Source of the DNA: Pogonophryne albipinna
Lineage: Eukaryota; Chordata; Actinopteri; Perciformes; Artedidraconidae
Length of the DNA: 64,000 nucleotides
NCBI GenBank assembly: GCA_028583405.1
Contig: JAPTMU010000156.1
Span: 186,001 to 250,000 of the forward strand
Reading direction: 5' to 3'
Below, in pieces: positions 1 to 11,190 of the stretch. Every line of letters begins with the position of its first letter. Position 1 is the first letter of the stretch. A model generated the notes under the pieces. That model was not told the DNA's origin and made no database searches. It saw only the letters and a program-made list of their open reading frames with translations. The translations under genes were made by a program, and so were the position numbers.

Positions 1-104
1 TCACCACGTGACCAGCTGATATCATCCTTAACAGCTGCATCACGGAGAGGGCTGTCACCGCCCCGCGGGGTGTGACGCGCCGGAGGAGAGCTGTCCGAGC
101 TGCT

Positions 105-2960
105 TAAAAACCAATAGGGTTTTAAAGACAGCCGGTTTATGCAGCGAGCCATGCTGCCTATAACCGACAGGTCAGGGGCAGCCGGCTTAACCGGTGAGCC
201 TTGCTGCTTATTATTATTCATCTGTCCATCGAACACGCGCGTCGCCACTCTGAGTAATACTCTGAGAGCGCGCGACCTGCTCTGGATGTGCTGTGGTTGT
301 CATGGTGACGAGCCACGTCAGAGCCCTCGCCGCCGTTGCCCGTGAAGCAACCCAAGAGGGGCCCGGTCCGAAAAGGCTGCGAGGGGGCCTCCACACACTG
401 CATCTCACACCGGCTCTCATCCTGTCTCTGTTTAGGAGAAGGCTCGTAAACTGGACATTGAGGGGCGTTCACGCTCAAACCTGCTGAGGAATGAGCGGAG
501 GTGTGTGCAGTGCTATTCACACAGTGCGTAATAACAGCCCTGGGCTCATTACGACCGTGTGTAGTAGGCACATCTGGGACAGAGGAAAAACCGTGCTGCC
601 TGCTAACCGACAGGTTAACAGCTGCACCGGAGGAGAGCTGTCACTTTCTCCATTCTCTGCTGTGAGAGTCGCGCTCTCATGCGGGCTGAGTTCAATTCCA
701 CTCCCAGTTAAATGTCTGGGAGGGAAGAGGACAGCTCTTCTTCCAGTTGATAATGAAACCCAGGCTTGACAGATGAGATACGAACTGTATCTTCTGAAAA
801 ACCGCCTCCTCCCTGGAGCGAGCCAGCCACAGCCGGTCGTCCAGGCAAAATAACCCTCATCCCCATTCTGAGTAGCTGCTCCAACCGTCTCCACCCACTT
901 TGAAAAAAGTGTGTGGAGCCAGGAATGAGAAACGCAGGAATTTGCTGTGTTTCGGGATGATGGTTACGTGGAGGTAAGCATCCTTCAGGACTATGGATGT
1001 GCACCTCCCTGGTGAACACACTCCAGCACCTGTTTGATCGTCAGCATGGGAAAAGGCCATTCCCTTGTTGGACACTGACAGATCGAGGATGGGTCTCATT
1101 CCCCCCGCCCCGTCTCCTTCGGGACCAGAAAATAGCGGGAGTAACAACCCCTGATTTTCTTCCCTTTGAGGAACCCCGGGAAAAGGCTTTCTTTAACCAG
1201 AGTTCCTGCCGCTCTGCACGGAGCGCGAGACACTGTTCCTGGGATGACAGGACTTCCTGTATCCCGAAGAACTGCGGGGGGGAGAGGCGAATTGCAGAGA
1301 CTACCCTCTGCCCATCCGCCTGCTCATCCATCTGTCCATCAGACACACTCGCCGCCACCCTGAGTACCATACAGTATTCTGATAGCGCCGGGTGTACATT
1401 CTCTGGCTGTGCTGTGGTTGGTGACAAACCATGCCAGAGCCCTCCACACGCTGCATTTCACACAGGCTCTCAATATGTCGTCGTTTAGGAGAATACTCGT
1501 AAACTGCGCGTTCACGCTCAACACCACTAAGGGATGAGCGGAGGTGTGTGCAGTGCTGTCCACACGAGGCGTAATAATGGCCCTCCGTGGGCTCATTACG
1601 ACCGTGGGTAGGAGGTGTCTGAGACAGAGGAAAAATCCATGCTGCCTAAACCCAAAAAGTTTACGGTAGACGGATTTGAAATAGCAAGCCCAGCTGTTTT
1701 ATTAACCGATAAGTTAAAAAACCCAGCCGGCTTTAGGCAGCGAGCCATGCTGCCAAGTAACCAATAGGCTATTGGCAGCTGGCTTAACCGGGGAGCCTTG
1801 CTGCATATTAACTTCCCTCTGTCCATCTAACCCACGCGCCGTCACTCAAGGCGCGAACCTGCTCTGGATGTGCTGTGGTTGTCATGGTGACGAGCCACGC
1901 CAGAGCCCTCCAGACGTTGCATTTCACACAGGCTCTCCTTATGTCGCGTTTAGGAGAAGGCTCGTAAACCGGACATTTAAGGTGCGTTCACGCTCAACAC
2001 CCCTAAGGGATGAGCGGAGGTGTGTGCAGTGCTGTCCACACTGTAATAATGGCACTCGTGGCTCATTACGACCGTGTGTAGGAGGTAGGTTTGGGACAGA
2101 GGAAAAAAATCCGAGCTTCCTAAAAACCAACAGGTTTTAAAGACAGCCGGTTATGCAGCGAGCCATGCTGCCTATAACCGACAGGTTAGGGGCAGCCGGC
2201 TTACCCGGTGGGCCTTGCTGCTTATTATTTTATCAATCTGTCCATGGAATACACGCGTCGCCACTCTGAGTAATACTCTGAGAGCGCACGCATGTTTTGG
2301 ATGTGCTGTGGTTGTCATGGTGACGAGCCACGTCAGAGCCCTTGCCGCCGTTGCCCGTGAAGCAGCCCAAGAGGGGCCCGGACCGAAAAGGCTGCGAGGG
2401 GCCCTCCACACGCTGCATCTCACACCGGCTCTCATCCTGTCTCTGTTTCGGAGAAGGCTCGTAAACTGGACATTGAGGCGCGTTCACGCTCAAAACCCGC
2501 TGAGGGAATGAGCGGAGGTGTGTGCAGTGCTATTCACACAGTGCGTAATAACAGCCCTAGGCTCATTACGACCGTGTGTAGTATAGGCACATCTGGGACA
2601 GAGAAAAACCGTGCTGCCTTTAACCGACAGGTTAGGAGCATCAGGTTTAACCGTCAAGCCTTGCTGTTTAATAACCTACTGGTTAATTACAGCTGGCTTG
2701 TGCCGCGAGCCCCGCTGCCGCGCTAACCAACAGGTTACAGCCGGCTCAAACGGCGAGCCCCGCTGTCTGTTAACCGTACAGGTAACAAACAGCTGGCTTA
2801 TGCACCTCCACACGCTGTATTACACAGCGGCTCTCCTCATGTCACCGTTTAGGAGAAAACTCGTAAAACGGACATTGAGGTTCACGCTCAAACCTGCTTG
2901 AGGAATGAGCGGAGGTGTGTGTGGATGCACATTTGTGACATAGGAAACAAACCCGGGATG
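105..2960. repeat. Array of ~0.5 kb repeats with a ~50 bp sub-motif
   Basis: A unit of about 0.5 kb recurs at roughly 105-603, 1310-1640, 1730-2110, 2113-2610 and, shortened, 2780-2960. The first and fourth copies are nearly identical. Each contains the phrase TGCTGTGGTTGTCATGGTGA or a variant, and ends near GGAATGAGCGGAGGTGTGTG. Within and between units a shorter degenerate motif, AACCGACAGGTT followed by CAGCCGGCTTA, occurs at least twelve times (for example near 113, 172, 607, 2126, 2175, 2620, 2967 and 3020). The array surrounds the DIRS reverse-transcriptase remnant and lies downstream of the DIRS ORF1 remnant, so it may be an expanded spacer of that element. No credible protein is encoded. 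Confidence 0.7.
650..1147 (-). pseudogene. DIRS-type retrotransposon reverse transcriptase fragment
   Basis: Minus-strand translations in shifting frames read MRPILDLSVSN, then LKDAYLHVTI and KFLRFSF, which match the RT order of DIRS tyrosine-recombinase retrotransposons (RPILDLR, DLKDAYFH, KFLRF). Further on, near 860-830, another frame carries an LDD-like catalytic stretch, and the end resembles the FLG-type segment that follows in these proteins. The PFGL segment expected between them is replaced or lost, and there are several frameshifts, so the copy is dead. An ORF1 remnant lies upstream on the same strand at 3.1-3.7 kb. Family assignment is from remembered motif patterns, not from a search. 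Confidence 0.65.
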
Positions 2961-3055
2961 TCTAATTAACCGACAGGTTTTAAAGACAGCTGGTTTGAGC
3001 CGTAAACTTGGCTGCCTAACAACCGACAGCCTGTGAGGCAGCCGCTTATGCAGCT

Positions 3056-3700
3056 TTATGTCATCCGGAGGAGAGCTCTCCTGAACCGGGGGAATGGGGA
3101 GATCTCATTAGGCGGCTGCCTTTCCGATGATCTCCGGGAGTTCCTGGAGAATACGCCTATCGACGGCAGAGCCGTGATGGCGGATAGAGGGACCCGTTGA
3201 TCCGTCGTCAGCCCGGCAGCCGAACCTAGGCTCGGCTTCCGGGCTGACCCCGGGCCCCGTCTCCCCCGCCGGAGGAGAGGGAGACAGGGCGAGGGAACCA
3301 CATGGTGATCCGTGAATGGAGGGGAAGGAGTCGCCTGACTGCTGCCCGCCACTCGGATCCAATAAATAAAGGGCTTGGTCCACAGAGTAAAACTCCTGGA
3401 CCAGCCATTCATCCTCGGCCGCAGCAGCGAGAGCGTCCGCTCTCCACTGCCTGTGGGCCAGAGGGAGACGGACACAATGAGTGCACGACACCTGGGGAGT
3501 GAGAGCCGCGTTTGCGTGCTCTAATCCACGGCAAAACTCACACCGTGAGCTCCGGTCGTAACTCATATGTCGGGTTGACACTGGGCCCCCACCCTGTTTC
3601 CCCCGTCCGGAGGAGAGGGAGGATGGGCCCAGGGGAACCAGGAATGCTTCCTCTTTTAGTAAGCAGCTCTTAAAAGAACTTGTTTTGCCTGTCAATGCTT
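3056..3700 (-). pseudogene. DIRS ORF1 (gag-like) remnant
   Basis: A 195-codon minus-strand frame contains CEFCRGLEHANAAL, then CTHC and a run rich in W, R and E. Fish DIRS ORF1 proteins have this cysteine/histidine arrangement (C-x2-C near HA, then C-x2-C). The protein is shorter than a full ORF1 and a second overlapping frame carries part of the signal, so it is probably frameshifted. It sits directly inside the terminal repeat at 3.82-3.90 kb, as expected for the first ORF of a minus-strand DIRS element. Confidence 0.55.
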
Positions 3701-3895
3701 CTGCAACGGAGTGCTGAAGAAAAGTAGGAGTGGATTGTAGGGTCTACTTCCTATTTATACGGAAGTGAGCCCGGAGGTGGGGTTCACGTCATAGGTGGGC
3801 GTGGAATAAATCTGTCAGTGCTGCACACGTGCAGTGGGATTAACCCAATAGCGATAGCCTTAGAGGGCGAAGCCTTATACGATATAGAAGGAACG
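3701..3895 (-). mobile_element. DIRS terminal repeat and 5' leader
   Basis: The stretch around 3840-3895 (AACCCAATAGCGATAGCC, then TTAGAGGGCGAAGCC, then TACGATATAGAA) is the kind of end I associate with fish DIRS inverted terminal repeats. It lies upstream (in minus-strand sense) of the ORF1 remnant and marks the right boundary of the DIRS element near position 3895. The opposite terminal repeat is not visible in the window. Confidence 0.5.
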
Positions 3896-4194
3896 CACAT
3901 GCTATTTGTTGTTTGTTTATATCACGGTCTGTTCTTCTTCTCTGTCTTCCGGTTGTTGCCTCTTTTGAATGACGAATACACACTACCGCCGCCTGCTGGT
4001 AAGGAGAGTTTTTGCCAGTCACGCACTGAAGTCTTTGCGGTGTATTCCCGTGCGACACATGGCCAAGACGCAGGAGAACACAGCGACGCAACAGCTGGCG
4101 TCGGCGTCGGCGAGTCTTCTGGTGACTGCTTGGTGTGTCAGGGCCTCGTGAGTGATGGTGCAGCAGTTGGTGCAGTCTCCAGCCAAGGCAAATG
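3896..4194. other. Unassigned sequence between DIRS and Gypsy-1
   Basis: The plus strand is open here, but the translation has no domain I recognise and the start of the frame is simply translated DIRS terminus. The 5' LTR and most of gag of the following Gypsy element are absent, so this may be filler from another repeat. It contains a short GC-rich, GTCGGCGTCGGCGAGTC-like stretch near 4100. Confidence 0.35.
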
Positions 4195-4627
4195 GCGCGC
4201 ACAGACGCGGTATACACAGCGGTCGGAAGAAGGGGCTTTCAGCTGTAAGCGCTGCGGCTCGAAGCACAAACCACGACAGTGTCCGGCATTTGGTAAGCAA
4301 TGCTCTAATTGCCAGGGCCAGAACCATTTTGCTAAGCAGTGCTTCTCAAAAGGAAATGAGAGGAAGAAAGGAAAGTCTGTAAACATAGTGGAAGACGATG
4401 ATTTAAGTGAGACATTTTTTGTTGGCATGGTGAACTGTGAAACTGAGCAAAAAGAGGTTAATGCAATCAGAAAAGACAAATGGATAGCTCCACTGATGAT
4501 TAACGGGACAATAATAACTATGAAACTGGATACTGGTGCAAAAGCAAACCTGATGAGCCTGTCTGACATCAAGGCAATGAAAGATAAGCCACAAATAAAT
4601 AAAAAAAACACAGGCACTAAAAGATAA
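4195..4627 (+). pseudogene. Gypsy-1 nucleocapsid and protease fragment
   Basis: The frame shows two adjacent zinc knuckles, one starting CKRCGSKHKPRQC and one starting CSNCQGQNHFAKQC, typical of a Gypsy gag C-terminus. About 85 residues further on is LDTGAKANL, the aspartic-protease active-site DTG motif. The frame then stops at 4625-4627 just after a run of A residues at 4603-4610, so a slip in that run probably broke it. Upstream gag (capsid) and the 5' LTR are not present. The rest of pol continues at 4650 in another frame. Confidence 0.85.
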
Positions 4628-4649
4628 TAATGGACAGAAAATCAACAGT

Positions 4650-4961
4650 TTGGGCGTGTGCATATTAAAGGTAACCTCAAAAGGTAAAGTGCACCACCTA
4701 CTTTTCTCTATTGTCACTGATGGACTTTATTCACTGCTGAGTGATAAAGCATGTGAAGATTTGGAACTTGTCAAGAGAGTGTATTGCATCAACACAACTG
4801 TGAGTACACCAAATGACTCAATTTATTGTATAGTACAGAGTTATGCAGATGTGTTTAAGGGTTTTGGTGTGTTGCCCTTCACATACAAAATCCAGCTGAA
4901 AGAAAATGCACAGCCAGTTGTGCATGCTGCAAGAAGAGTTCCAGCGCCACTCAGAGATCGC
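4650..4961 (+). pseudogene. Gypsy-1 protease tail and RT entry segment
   Basis: The frame continues from the protease into the linker before reverse transcriptase. The segment YADVFKGFGVLPFTYKIQL and the following ARRVPAPLRDRL are the standard lead-in to Gypsy RT. Gypsy homology stops abruptly at 4961, where a TTAA site and a transposon end follow. It resumes at about 7737 with the next RT residues, so this is one pol gene split by an insertion. The remaining codons of the annotated ORF to 5222 are transposon sequence. Confidence 0.85.
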
Positions 4962-5159
4962 TTAAAGGGGACCTATCATGCAAAATGCACTCTTGTACAT
5001 CTTTTACACATGAATGTGTGTCCCCAGTGTGTCAGGGAAGTCACCAAGTGTCAGAAAATACAACCCTCTCTCTTTTCCTCCATACCCAAATCTCTAAAAA
5101 AAGGGGCTGTAACGGATCTGATACAGACTGATACAGATTTGAATTATTTCCTGTCACAA

Positions 5160-6225
5160 AAGGGCAGTGGCGTTTTTATATGTACAAAAGTGGTGGGGCA
5201 CAAAAAACTTAGATGTCTATAAGCTTCTGCAGTGAGGTTCATGGCTGGTGAGGCACTGGCACTGACTCTTCAGGTTTACAAATATTATATTTTGACCTAA
5301 ATCAAAATATAATATTATTTTCAAAAGCTTTTTTTGTCTGATGCTTCAATTAATTTTAAACAGACAGTTCAACAGAAGGATACCCAAAAAATGTAATTTT
5401 ATCATTTAAATATTGAATTGTTCTCTTTTAGTAAGATCCCATTTTCAATAAAATTGCAGTCTTACCTTGACTTGAAGTCCATTTGCCTATCCTTCTGGAC
5501 AAAAATCTCTATTACTTTTTTGTAAAAGTCCTCCTTATGTTCTTGTAGTTTCAAAAGTCTATCATAAATCTAATCTAATCAATAGATTTATGATTCGAAA
5601 ATTATAAAAGTAGGGTAGACATGTGGATATTATCCGGCTGGACAAAACGTACATTTATCTAACAGGTTTGTTTCCCACAGATCTTATTTCGAGCTATTTT
5701 CTAAAATCCCATGGAGAAATCTCATTGCTTTTTTGTCGAGGGAAGCCATGCGCAGCTTACTTCCTGGTTTTAGGACGCGTCTCTCTCCTCCTCTTCACAC
5801 ACCACACTTTTCGCGGCACACGTACTTACAGCCAATCAGCTCTGAATTATGTGAGATGACGTATGGTGGGGATGGCAGCACAATGCCCCTATGGTCATTA
5901 TTTTTTTGCCACACACATTAAATAGGAAAATATTCTGAGCATGCGCAGTGTAGTTTTTACAGTCACCATTGACTTAGACAGTAAGAGGGAAGGGCAGGAT
6001 CGGATTTTGTCCCACATGGCTCTAAACAGCTCAATAGGCACACACTGTAGACACTAATTAGAAGAACACAGACTAAAACAGCAATGTACAGACGAATCAC
6101 ATGATTAAACATGATCTTAAAATATATTTAATATATTTTTTAATTTATTTTTTGCATTTTTTTGTAATCATTATTTTTAATACTTTCTGCTGACACTAGG
6201 TGGGGCTGTGCCCCGGCCTGCCATT
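5160..6225. mobile_element. Possible degenerate hAT-like element (nested)
   Basis: The left edge (GGCAGTGGCG, then GGTGGGGCAC) and the right edge (AGGTGGGGCTGTGCCCC, then GCCATTGCCGCC) are roughly inverted copies and resemble hAT ends of the CAGGGGCGGC type. The interior is AT-rich, with an inverted pair ATATTATATTTTGA/TCAAAATATAAT near 5285-5312, and has no protein signal. Target duplications were not established. Confidence 0.3.
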
Positions 6226-6645
6226 GCCGCCATGGATGTATAATAAGAACTGGATACAGCGTGGAAGGCGGGGCCTCATTCATTCCTATGAGAGTTGCTC
6301 ATTGGCGCATGGATGACAAAATGGCCCAACTTTTGAGAGAGTGAAACGTCACAGATTACCCAGCATGCCTGAGAAGTACCCGTATGTGCGCTCATAGAGC
6401 ATGCGCAACTTTAACCACGCCCCCCAAAAGGCTCGTTCACATCAAGCACGTCAATTTGCGTACACGTAACAGCACCGCGCGTTCTGGATTGTTATGATGG
6501 ATTTGATATTAACGAATAACGAGACGGCCGCGGCAGTTAGCAGCTAGCGGCTAGCTAGTGTAACGTCTGAGCCATTAGTAATATGCTAATGTAAACATCA
6601 ATCGTTATGTACTTTTATATTACGCTGATGTAACAGGATCTAGTG
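6226..6645. repeat. MITE-like repeat, copy 1 (empty site for the P-like insertion)
   Basis: This segment, starting GCCATGGATGTATAATAAGA and ending near ACAGGATCTAGTGAT, is repeated at 23626-25462. The second copy is interrupted by the P-like element; here the corresponding point (6314-6321, GACAAAAT) is uninterrupted and so acts as an empty site. The start resembles the terminal sequence of P-type MITEs, but I could not define both ends. Confidence 0.6.
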
Positions 6646-7736
6646 ATTGTTCAGCATTGCCAGCTTCACTGTTGAGCTTTATGTTGTGCCCAGCATTCTC
6701 CTGTGCTCTGAAATCAAAATGTGGATAAGCATAAAACAACACTAAAATAAACATTACAATACAACGCTGTAGTACATATGCCAGGCCTGTAAGTGGCGCT
6801 GTAGTCTGCCACAAAAGCAGCGAAGAAGACTTGCATGGTTTCCATGGTTGCCCTTCTGTTTATTCTCCGCTGTCGCTCTTTTTCTCCATCCCCGAGGCAA
6901 GCATTTGCGCCTCCTGCTTTAAAACAAATGAATAATGACTCTATATAATCATATGTAAGGGATAATGTGCAGCGACGCGGTCATTATGGGGAAAAGAACA
7001 CAGACAGGCTGATCAGGAGCCCGACGTGAAGCGAACATTATCCCGCTTATCACACGGCCACATTCTCAACAAAGTAACGATATGACTCCCAATATTAATT
7101 GAGATGCTTTTATGGATTTAGAAAATGATTTTATTGATTTAAAAAATAGTTGTTGTTGTAGTATTGATTTAAATTGACATGCATCCGCTAAGAAAAATAG
7201 TCCGTTGTTACTGTTTGAACTAACGTAGCAACGGCAGGAACTGCTTCAATAGCGTTTTTGAGGAGCTTTTTGATTACAGATTTGAAAACATCGTTGCTTG
7301 TTTTAAAAGTAGCACAATTCATTATGTCAAACCTTGGAAAGTATCTAGATATCCCTGCCCTAATGCCAAAGTAACTGGCAACTGAATATGTGTTGCTGTT
7401 TGATGTCTATGTCTGGACCGCTGCGTAAAAAGGAGGGTTTCTGCCCCGTTACTTCTCTTCTTACTTCTATAAGAATAAAACACGGAGGACGGAGATCTCT
7501 TTTTCTCCCCCTCTTCTCCCCGCTGCAGCCTAGCAGCTGATCTCAGTGCACGCTCCCCTCTCCTGCAGGGGGGCGGCGTGGTCAGCTGCAGCTCACATAA
7601 TCAGCCCCCTGCAAAAACAGCGCTGGAAAGAGCATATGGAGCGAAATGAGGCATGGCTAAAATGCAGGATCTGTTTGGTATTTTGAAAAAAAACTATATT
7701 TATATACTTTATATAGGTATGGTCCTACCATATATG

Positions 7737-8014
7737 ACAGAATGACAATGCTCGGAGTGATAAAAAAAGTTGAGGAGCCAACAGACTGGGTTAACTCGAT
7801 GGTCTGTGTAAAGAAGAAAAGTGGTGATTTAAGAGTGTGCATGGACCCAAAAGATCTTAATAAAAACATCAAGCGTGAACATTATCAGATACCCAAGCGT
7901 GAGGAAATCACAAGTGAAATGGCAGGTGCCAGCTTCTTCACAAAGCTTGATGCATCTCAAGGCTTTTGGCAGCTGAAACTGGATGAAAGCAGCACCAAAT
8001 ATTGCACCTTTTAA
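7737..8014 (+). pseudogene. Gypsy-1 reverse transcriptase, N-terminal part
   Basis: The frame reads LGVIKKVEEPTDWVNSMV, then KSGDLRVCMDPKDLNKN and FTKLDASQGFWQL, which are RT blocks with the first catalytic aspartate (LDAS). It ends in a stop at 8012-8014, and the protein continues in the frame that begins at 7983, so one frameshift lies near 8010. It directly continues the segment that ends at 4961, after removal of the intervening transposon. Confidence 0.9.
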
Positions 8015-9569
8015 TACACCATTCGGCAGATATTGCTTCCTCAGACTGCCCTTTGGGATCATCTCAGCATCCGAAATATTTCACAGAGCGATGGAGCACA
8101 TCATTGAGGGGCTGGATGGTGTTCGAGCATATGTTGATGACATCATTGTGTGGGGGTCTACACTACAAGAACACAATGAGAGGCTGAAAAAGGTGCTGGA
8201 GCGCATACACAAGTATGGACTCAAGCTTAACAAGAGCAAATGCGAGTTTGGAGTTCAAGAAGTTGTCTTTCTCGGAGACAAGCTCTCTGCACAAGGTGTA
8301 CAAGCTGACCAAGAAAAGATCAGAGCCATACAGGATATGCCAAGGCCCACAGACAAGACAGGTGTACTTCGCATTATGGGGATGGTCAACTTCATAGGTA
8401 AATTTATTCCAAACCTATCTGCAAAGACATCTTGCATCTGTGAGCTCCTGCACAAAGAAAATGAGTTTAAATGGGCAGTTAAACATGAGCAAGAGTGGAA
8501 AACACTCAGACAGACACTCACAACTGCACCTGTATTGACATTCTTTGACCCAACAAAGAAGATTAAAGTTTCAACAGATGCTTCAAAGGATGGAATAGGC
8601 GCAGTGCTCCTACAAGTTGAAGGCGAGCATTGGAAACCAGTGGCCCATGCATCCAGGTCAATGACACAGACTGAGTGCAGATACGCTCAAATAGAAAAAG
8701 AATGTCTGGGACTGGTTTATGGCTTGGAGAAGTTCCACAGCTACATTTATGGCCTACCTTCATTCACAGTAGAGACAGATCATCGTCCACTTGTATCCAT
8801 CATTAAAAATAATTTAAGTGAAATGACACCAAGGACACAGCATCTCATGATGAAGATGCAGAGATATGATTTTGAGCTGATCTACAGACCTGGAAAGCAC
8901 CTGATACTTGCTGACGCTCTCTCACGAGCACCTACAGTGGATAATGTGAGTACAACTGAAGAGGATGTGAAAAGTCATGTGAACATGGTGTCTGCTGCTC
9001 TTCCTGTATCAGACACAAAGTCCAGACAGATAGCTGAAGAAACAGCAAAAGACACAGAGTTGCAGTGTGTCATTGCAAATATGCAAAATGGATGGCCTGT
9101 AGGTTCCTGTCTGCTCTTCTACCACATCAGAGGTGAACTGAGTGTCGTTGATGGACTATTACTGAAACAACACAGGATTGTCATTCCACACGCATTGAGA
9201 CAGGAAGTACTACAAAGAATACATGAAGGTCATCTGGGTGTTAAAAAATGCAAAAGACGGGCGAGAGACAGTGTTTTCTGGCCTGGAATAAATAAAGACA
9301 TCGAGAGACTGATTGGCACGTGTGACACATGCCAGACACACAGAAACAAACAGACTAAAGAGCCCATGATGGTGACTGATGTGCCAACAGCACCATGGGA
9401 TAAAGTTGGAATGGATTTGTTTCATCTCAAAGGTAAAGACTATTTAGTGGTCATTGACTATTACTCAAACTTTCCTGAAATGGCACTACTATCAAACTCA
9501 TCATCAACATGTGTCATCATAACACATTCAAAATCAATTTTTTTTGACATGGCATACCTAACACAGTAG
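7983..9569 (+). pseudogene. Gypsy-1 RT, RNase H and integrase N-terminus
   Basis: This long open frame contains, in order, LPFGIISASE, the RT active site YVDDIIVWG, the RNase H start VSTDASKDGIGAVLLQ, the TDHRPL segment, the tether ending LADALSRAP, and the integrase zinc-binding HHCC (HEGHLGVKKC ... CDTCQTH). It then enters the integrase core with MDLFHLKGKDYLVVIDYY, the first catalytic aspartate region. The frame breaks near 9560 and the core continues in the next ORF. The order is that of Gypsy/Metaviridae pol. Confidence 0.93.
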
Positions 9570-10153
9570 TGAGTGACAACGGACCGTGTTTCAACAGCAG
9601 AGAGTTGCAAGAATTTGCTGAACAGTACGACTTTAAGCATGTGACCTCAAGTCCTCATTATCCACAGTCAAATGGGAAAGCTGAAAAGGGAGTTCACATT
9701 CTCAAGCAACTTCTAAAGAAAGCTGATGAGAGTGGCTCAGACCCATACCTCGCTTTACTCAGCTACAGAGCCTCACCTCTGGAGTGTGGACTGTCACTTG
9801 CTGAACTTCTGATGAATCGTAAGTTACGCACCACACTGCCAAGCTATTCAAAGCAAAAGAGACACCCAAAGCTGCAACACCAACTACAACAACAAAAGAT
9901 GAAGCAGAAAACATGCTATGACAAAACAGCTAAGCAGCTTCCATTACTATCAAGTAATGACACAGTCAGGATTGAGGGTCCTGATGGATGGAGAACTAAA
10001 GCCACTGTTCTTCAGGAAGTAGCACCGCGATCCTTCACTGTGAGGACAGAGGAAGGACAAATCTTCAGATGCAATCGTCGCAGTCTTATGAAAGCAAAAG
10101 AGGCTGGTCAACAGCTCAGTGAATCCATCATTGAGTCCGAGTCCACACCTTGA
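9569..10153 (+). pseudogene. Gypsy-1 integrase core and C-terminus
   Basis: The frame opens with MSDNGPCFNS (second catalytic Asp), followed by SPHYPQSNGKAEKGV (catalytic Glu) and LLSYRASPLECGLS. A C-terminal DNA-binding region follows, with DTVRIEGPDGWRTKATV. It ends in a stop at 10151-10153. No chromodomain is visible. Confidence 0.9.
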
Positions 10154-10334
10154 CCACAGACAGACTGTGATACTAACACTCCAAGTGAACATGTGGTCAG
10201 AAGATCTACAAGGGAAATCAGAAAACCAGGTAGACTGGTTTAATGGATGTTAAAATGGTGTAAATGTTTAGACAATTTTCAAGTTTGTGCTAGTTAGCAT
10301 TCTGAGTACATTTAGACCAGATGTTTATTTGTTA

Positions 10335-10467
10335 TGACATGGTAGAGAAATCAAAATGTTTGGTTAAAATTGATGTTGCACTATATGTTTATATTACCTC
10401 ATGGTAGAGAAATCAATCAAAAATGTTTGGTTAAAATTGATGTTGCACTATTTGTTTATATTACCTC
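10335..10467 (+). repeat. Tandem duplication upstream of the Gypsy-1 3' LTR
   Basis: A segment of about 65 bp starting with CATGGTAGAGAAATCAA, including TGTTTGGTTAAAATTGATGT and ending TATATTACCTC, is present twice in tandem with minor differences. It lies in the untranslated region just before the polypurine tract. Confidence 0.8.
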
Positions 10468-10480
10468 AAAGAAAGGGGGA

Positions 10481-10673
10481 TGTGTTGATTAGATAGATAC
10501 ACACTCCTACCACAAGGTGTCGCCACATAGTTGTGACCTATGTTTAAATCCACATGTACGGTAAGGGACCCGTACAAGACCTCTGGATTAAAGATGGCTA
10601 AGACTTTAGCACAGAGTACGAGTCAGTTCATTAATAGACTAACAAACAAAACAGTAAGGTCATCATCTTAACA
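10481..10673 (+). mobile_element. Gypsy-1 3' LTR (tentative limits)
   Basis: A polypurine tract AAAGAAAGGGGGA at 10468-10480 is followed by TGTGTTGATTAGATAG. A plausible CA end comes at TTAACA, position 10673, giving about 193 bp, the same size as the Gypsy-2 LTR. No 5' partner is in the window, so the end is inferred only from the TG...CA rule. Confidence 0.55.
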
Positions 10674-11190
10674 GTTTGTTATGCTCATCGAGTCATCCGT
10701 GAGCAGAGCATCAAGTTGGCATGCCTATAACAGCTGAATGTGGCGATTAACATCTTGTTCAGCAAAACGCCTCACACAAACTTATTAAGATTTAAAGATA
10801 TGGTGCGTTTTGATTCAATGCTGAGTACAGCCAAACTTGACAGTCTCTTCTCTGTCATTGTAGACCGCAAATACCTCATTCCTTCCGTCTACTTGGATCC
10901 GAAATGCTTCTCGTTTTGCGCTGTCCCCCCGTTCCAATGAAATCACCGCCAATCATATTTCCACGCTCGCGCCAGGGCCGGGGGAGGGGTTACAAGGCTC
11001 ACGTCTTGTGCTGCATTCACTTGCACTCGGACATTAGAGATTTTCTCTCATAAATGTCCGATGAGCCACAACTTTTCTTTCAAAACAAAGCTGCCAACTG
11101 GGGTGGCAACTAGGGTGGCAAGGCATTTTTCTGAGGTGGCAGCTGCCACCCCGTAGAACCGCCATCCTTAATAAATGCCATCCTTATAAA
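10674..11190. other. No recognisable gene or repeat
   Basis: A short frame at 10740-10940 has no domain I know. The region around 10960-11160 is moderately GC-rich and contains the repeated phrase GGTGGCA (near 11104, 11114 and 11134). I see nothing else I can support. Confidence 0.4.

Larger units (their letters stand above)
4966..7736. mobile_element. TTAA-inserting DNA transposon (Kolobok-like) inside Gypsy-1 pol
   Basis: The left end AGGGGACCTATCATGCA follows TTAA at 4962-4965. The same end occurs, with its mirror, in the 869 bp element at 30222-31090, where the TTAA duplication is complete. The right side near 7650-7735 matches the other element in inverse orientation but stops about 35 bp short of the terminal repeat, so the right end seems deleted. 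The element is swollen to about 2.8 kb by further insertions at roughly 5160-6225 and 6226-6645. I found no transposase or THAP coding sequence in it. Kolobok is inferred from the TTAA target and the THAP fragment in the relative. Confidence 0.6.

Noticed and set aside
3818..4194. N-terminal extension of the Gypsy-1 gag frame
   Set aside because: The first part is translated DIRS terminal repeat, and the rest has no gag homology that I recognise.
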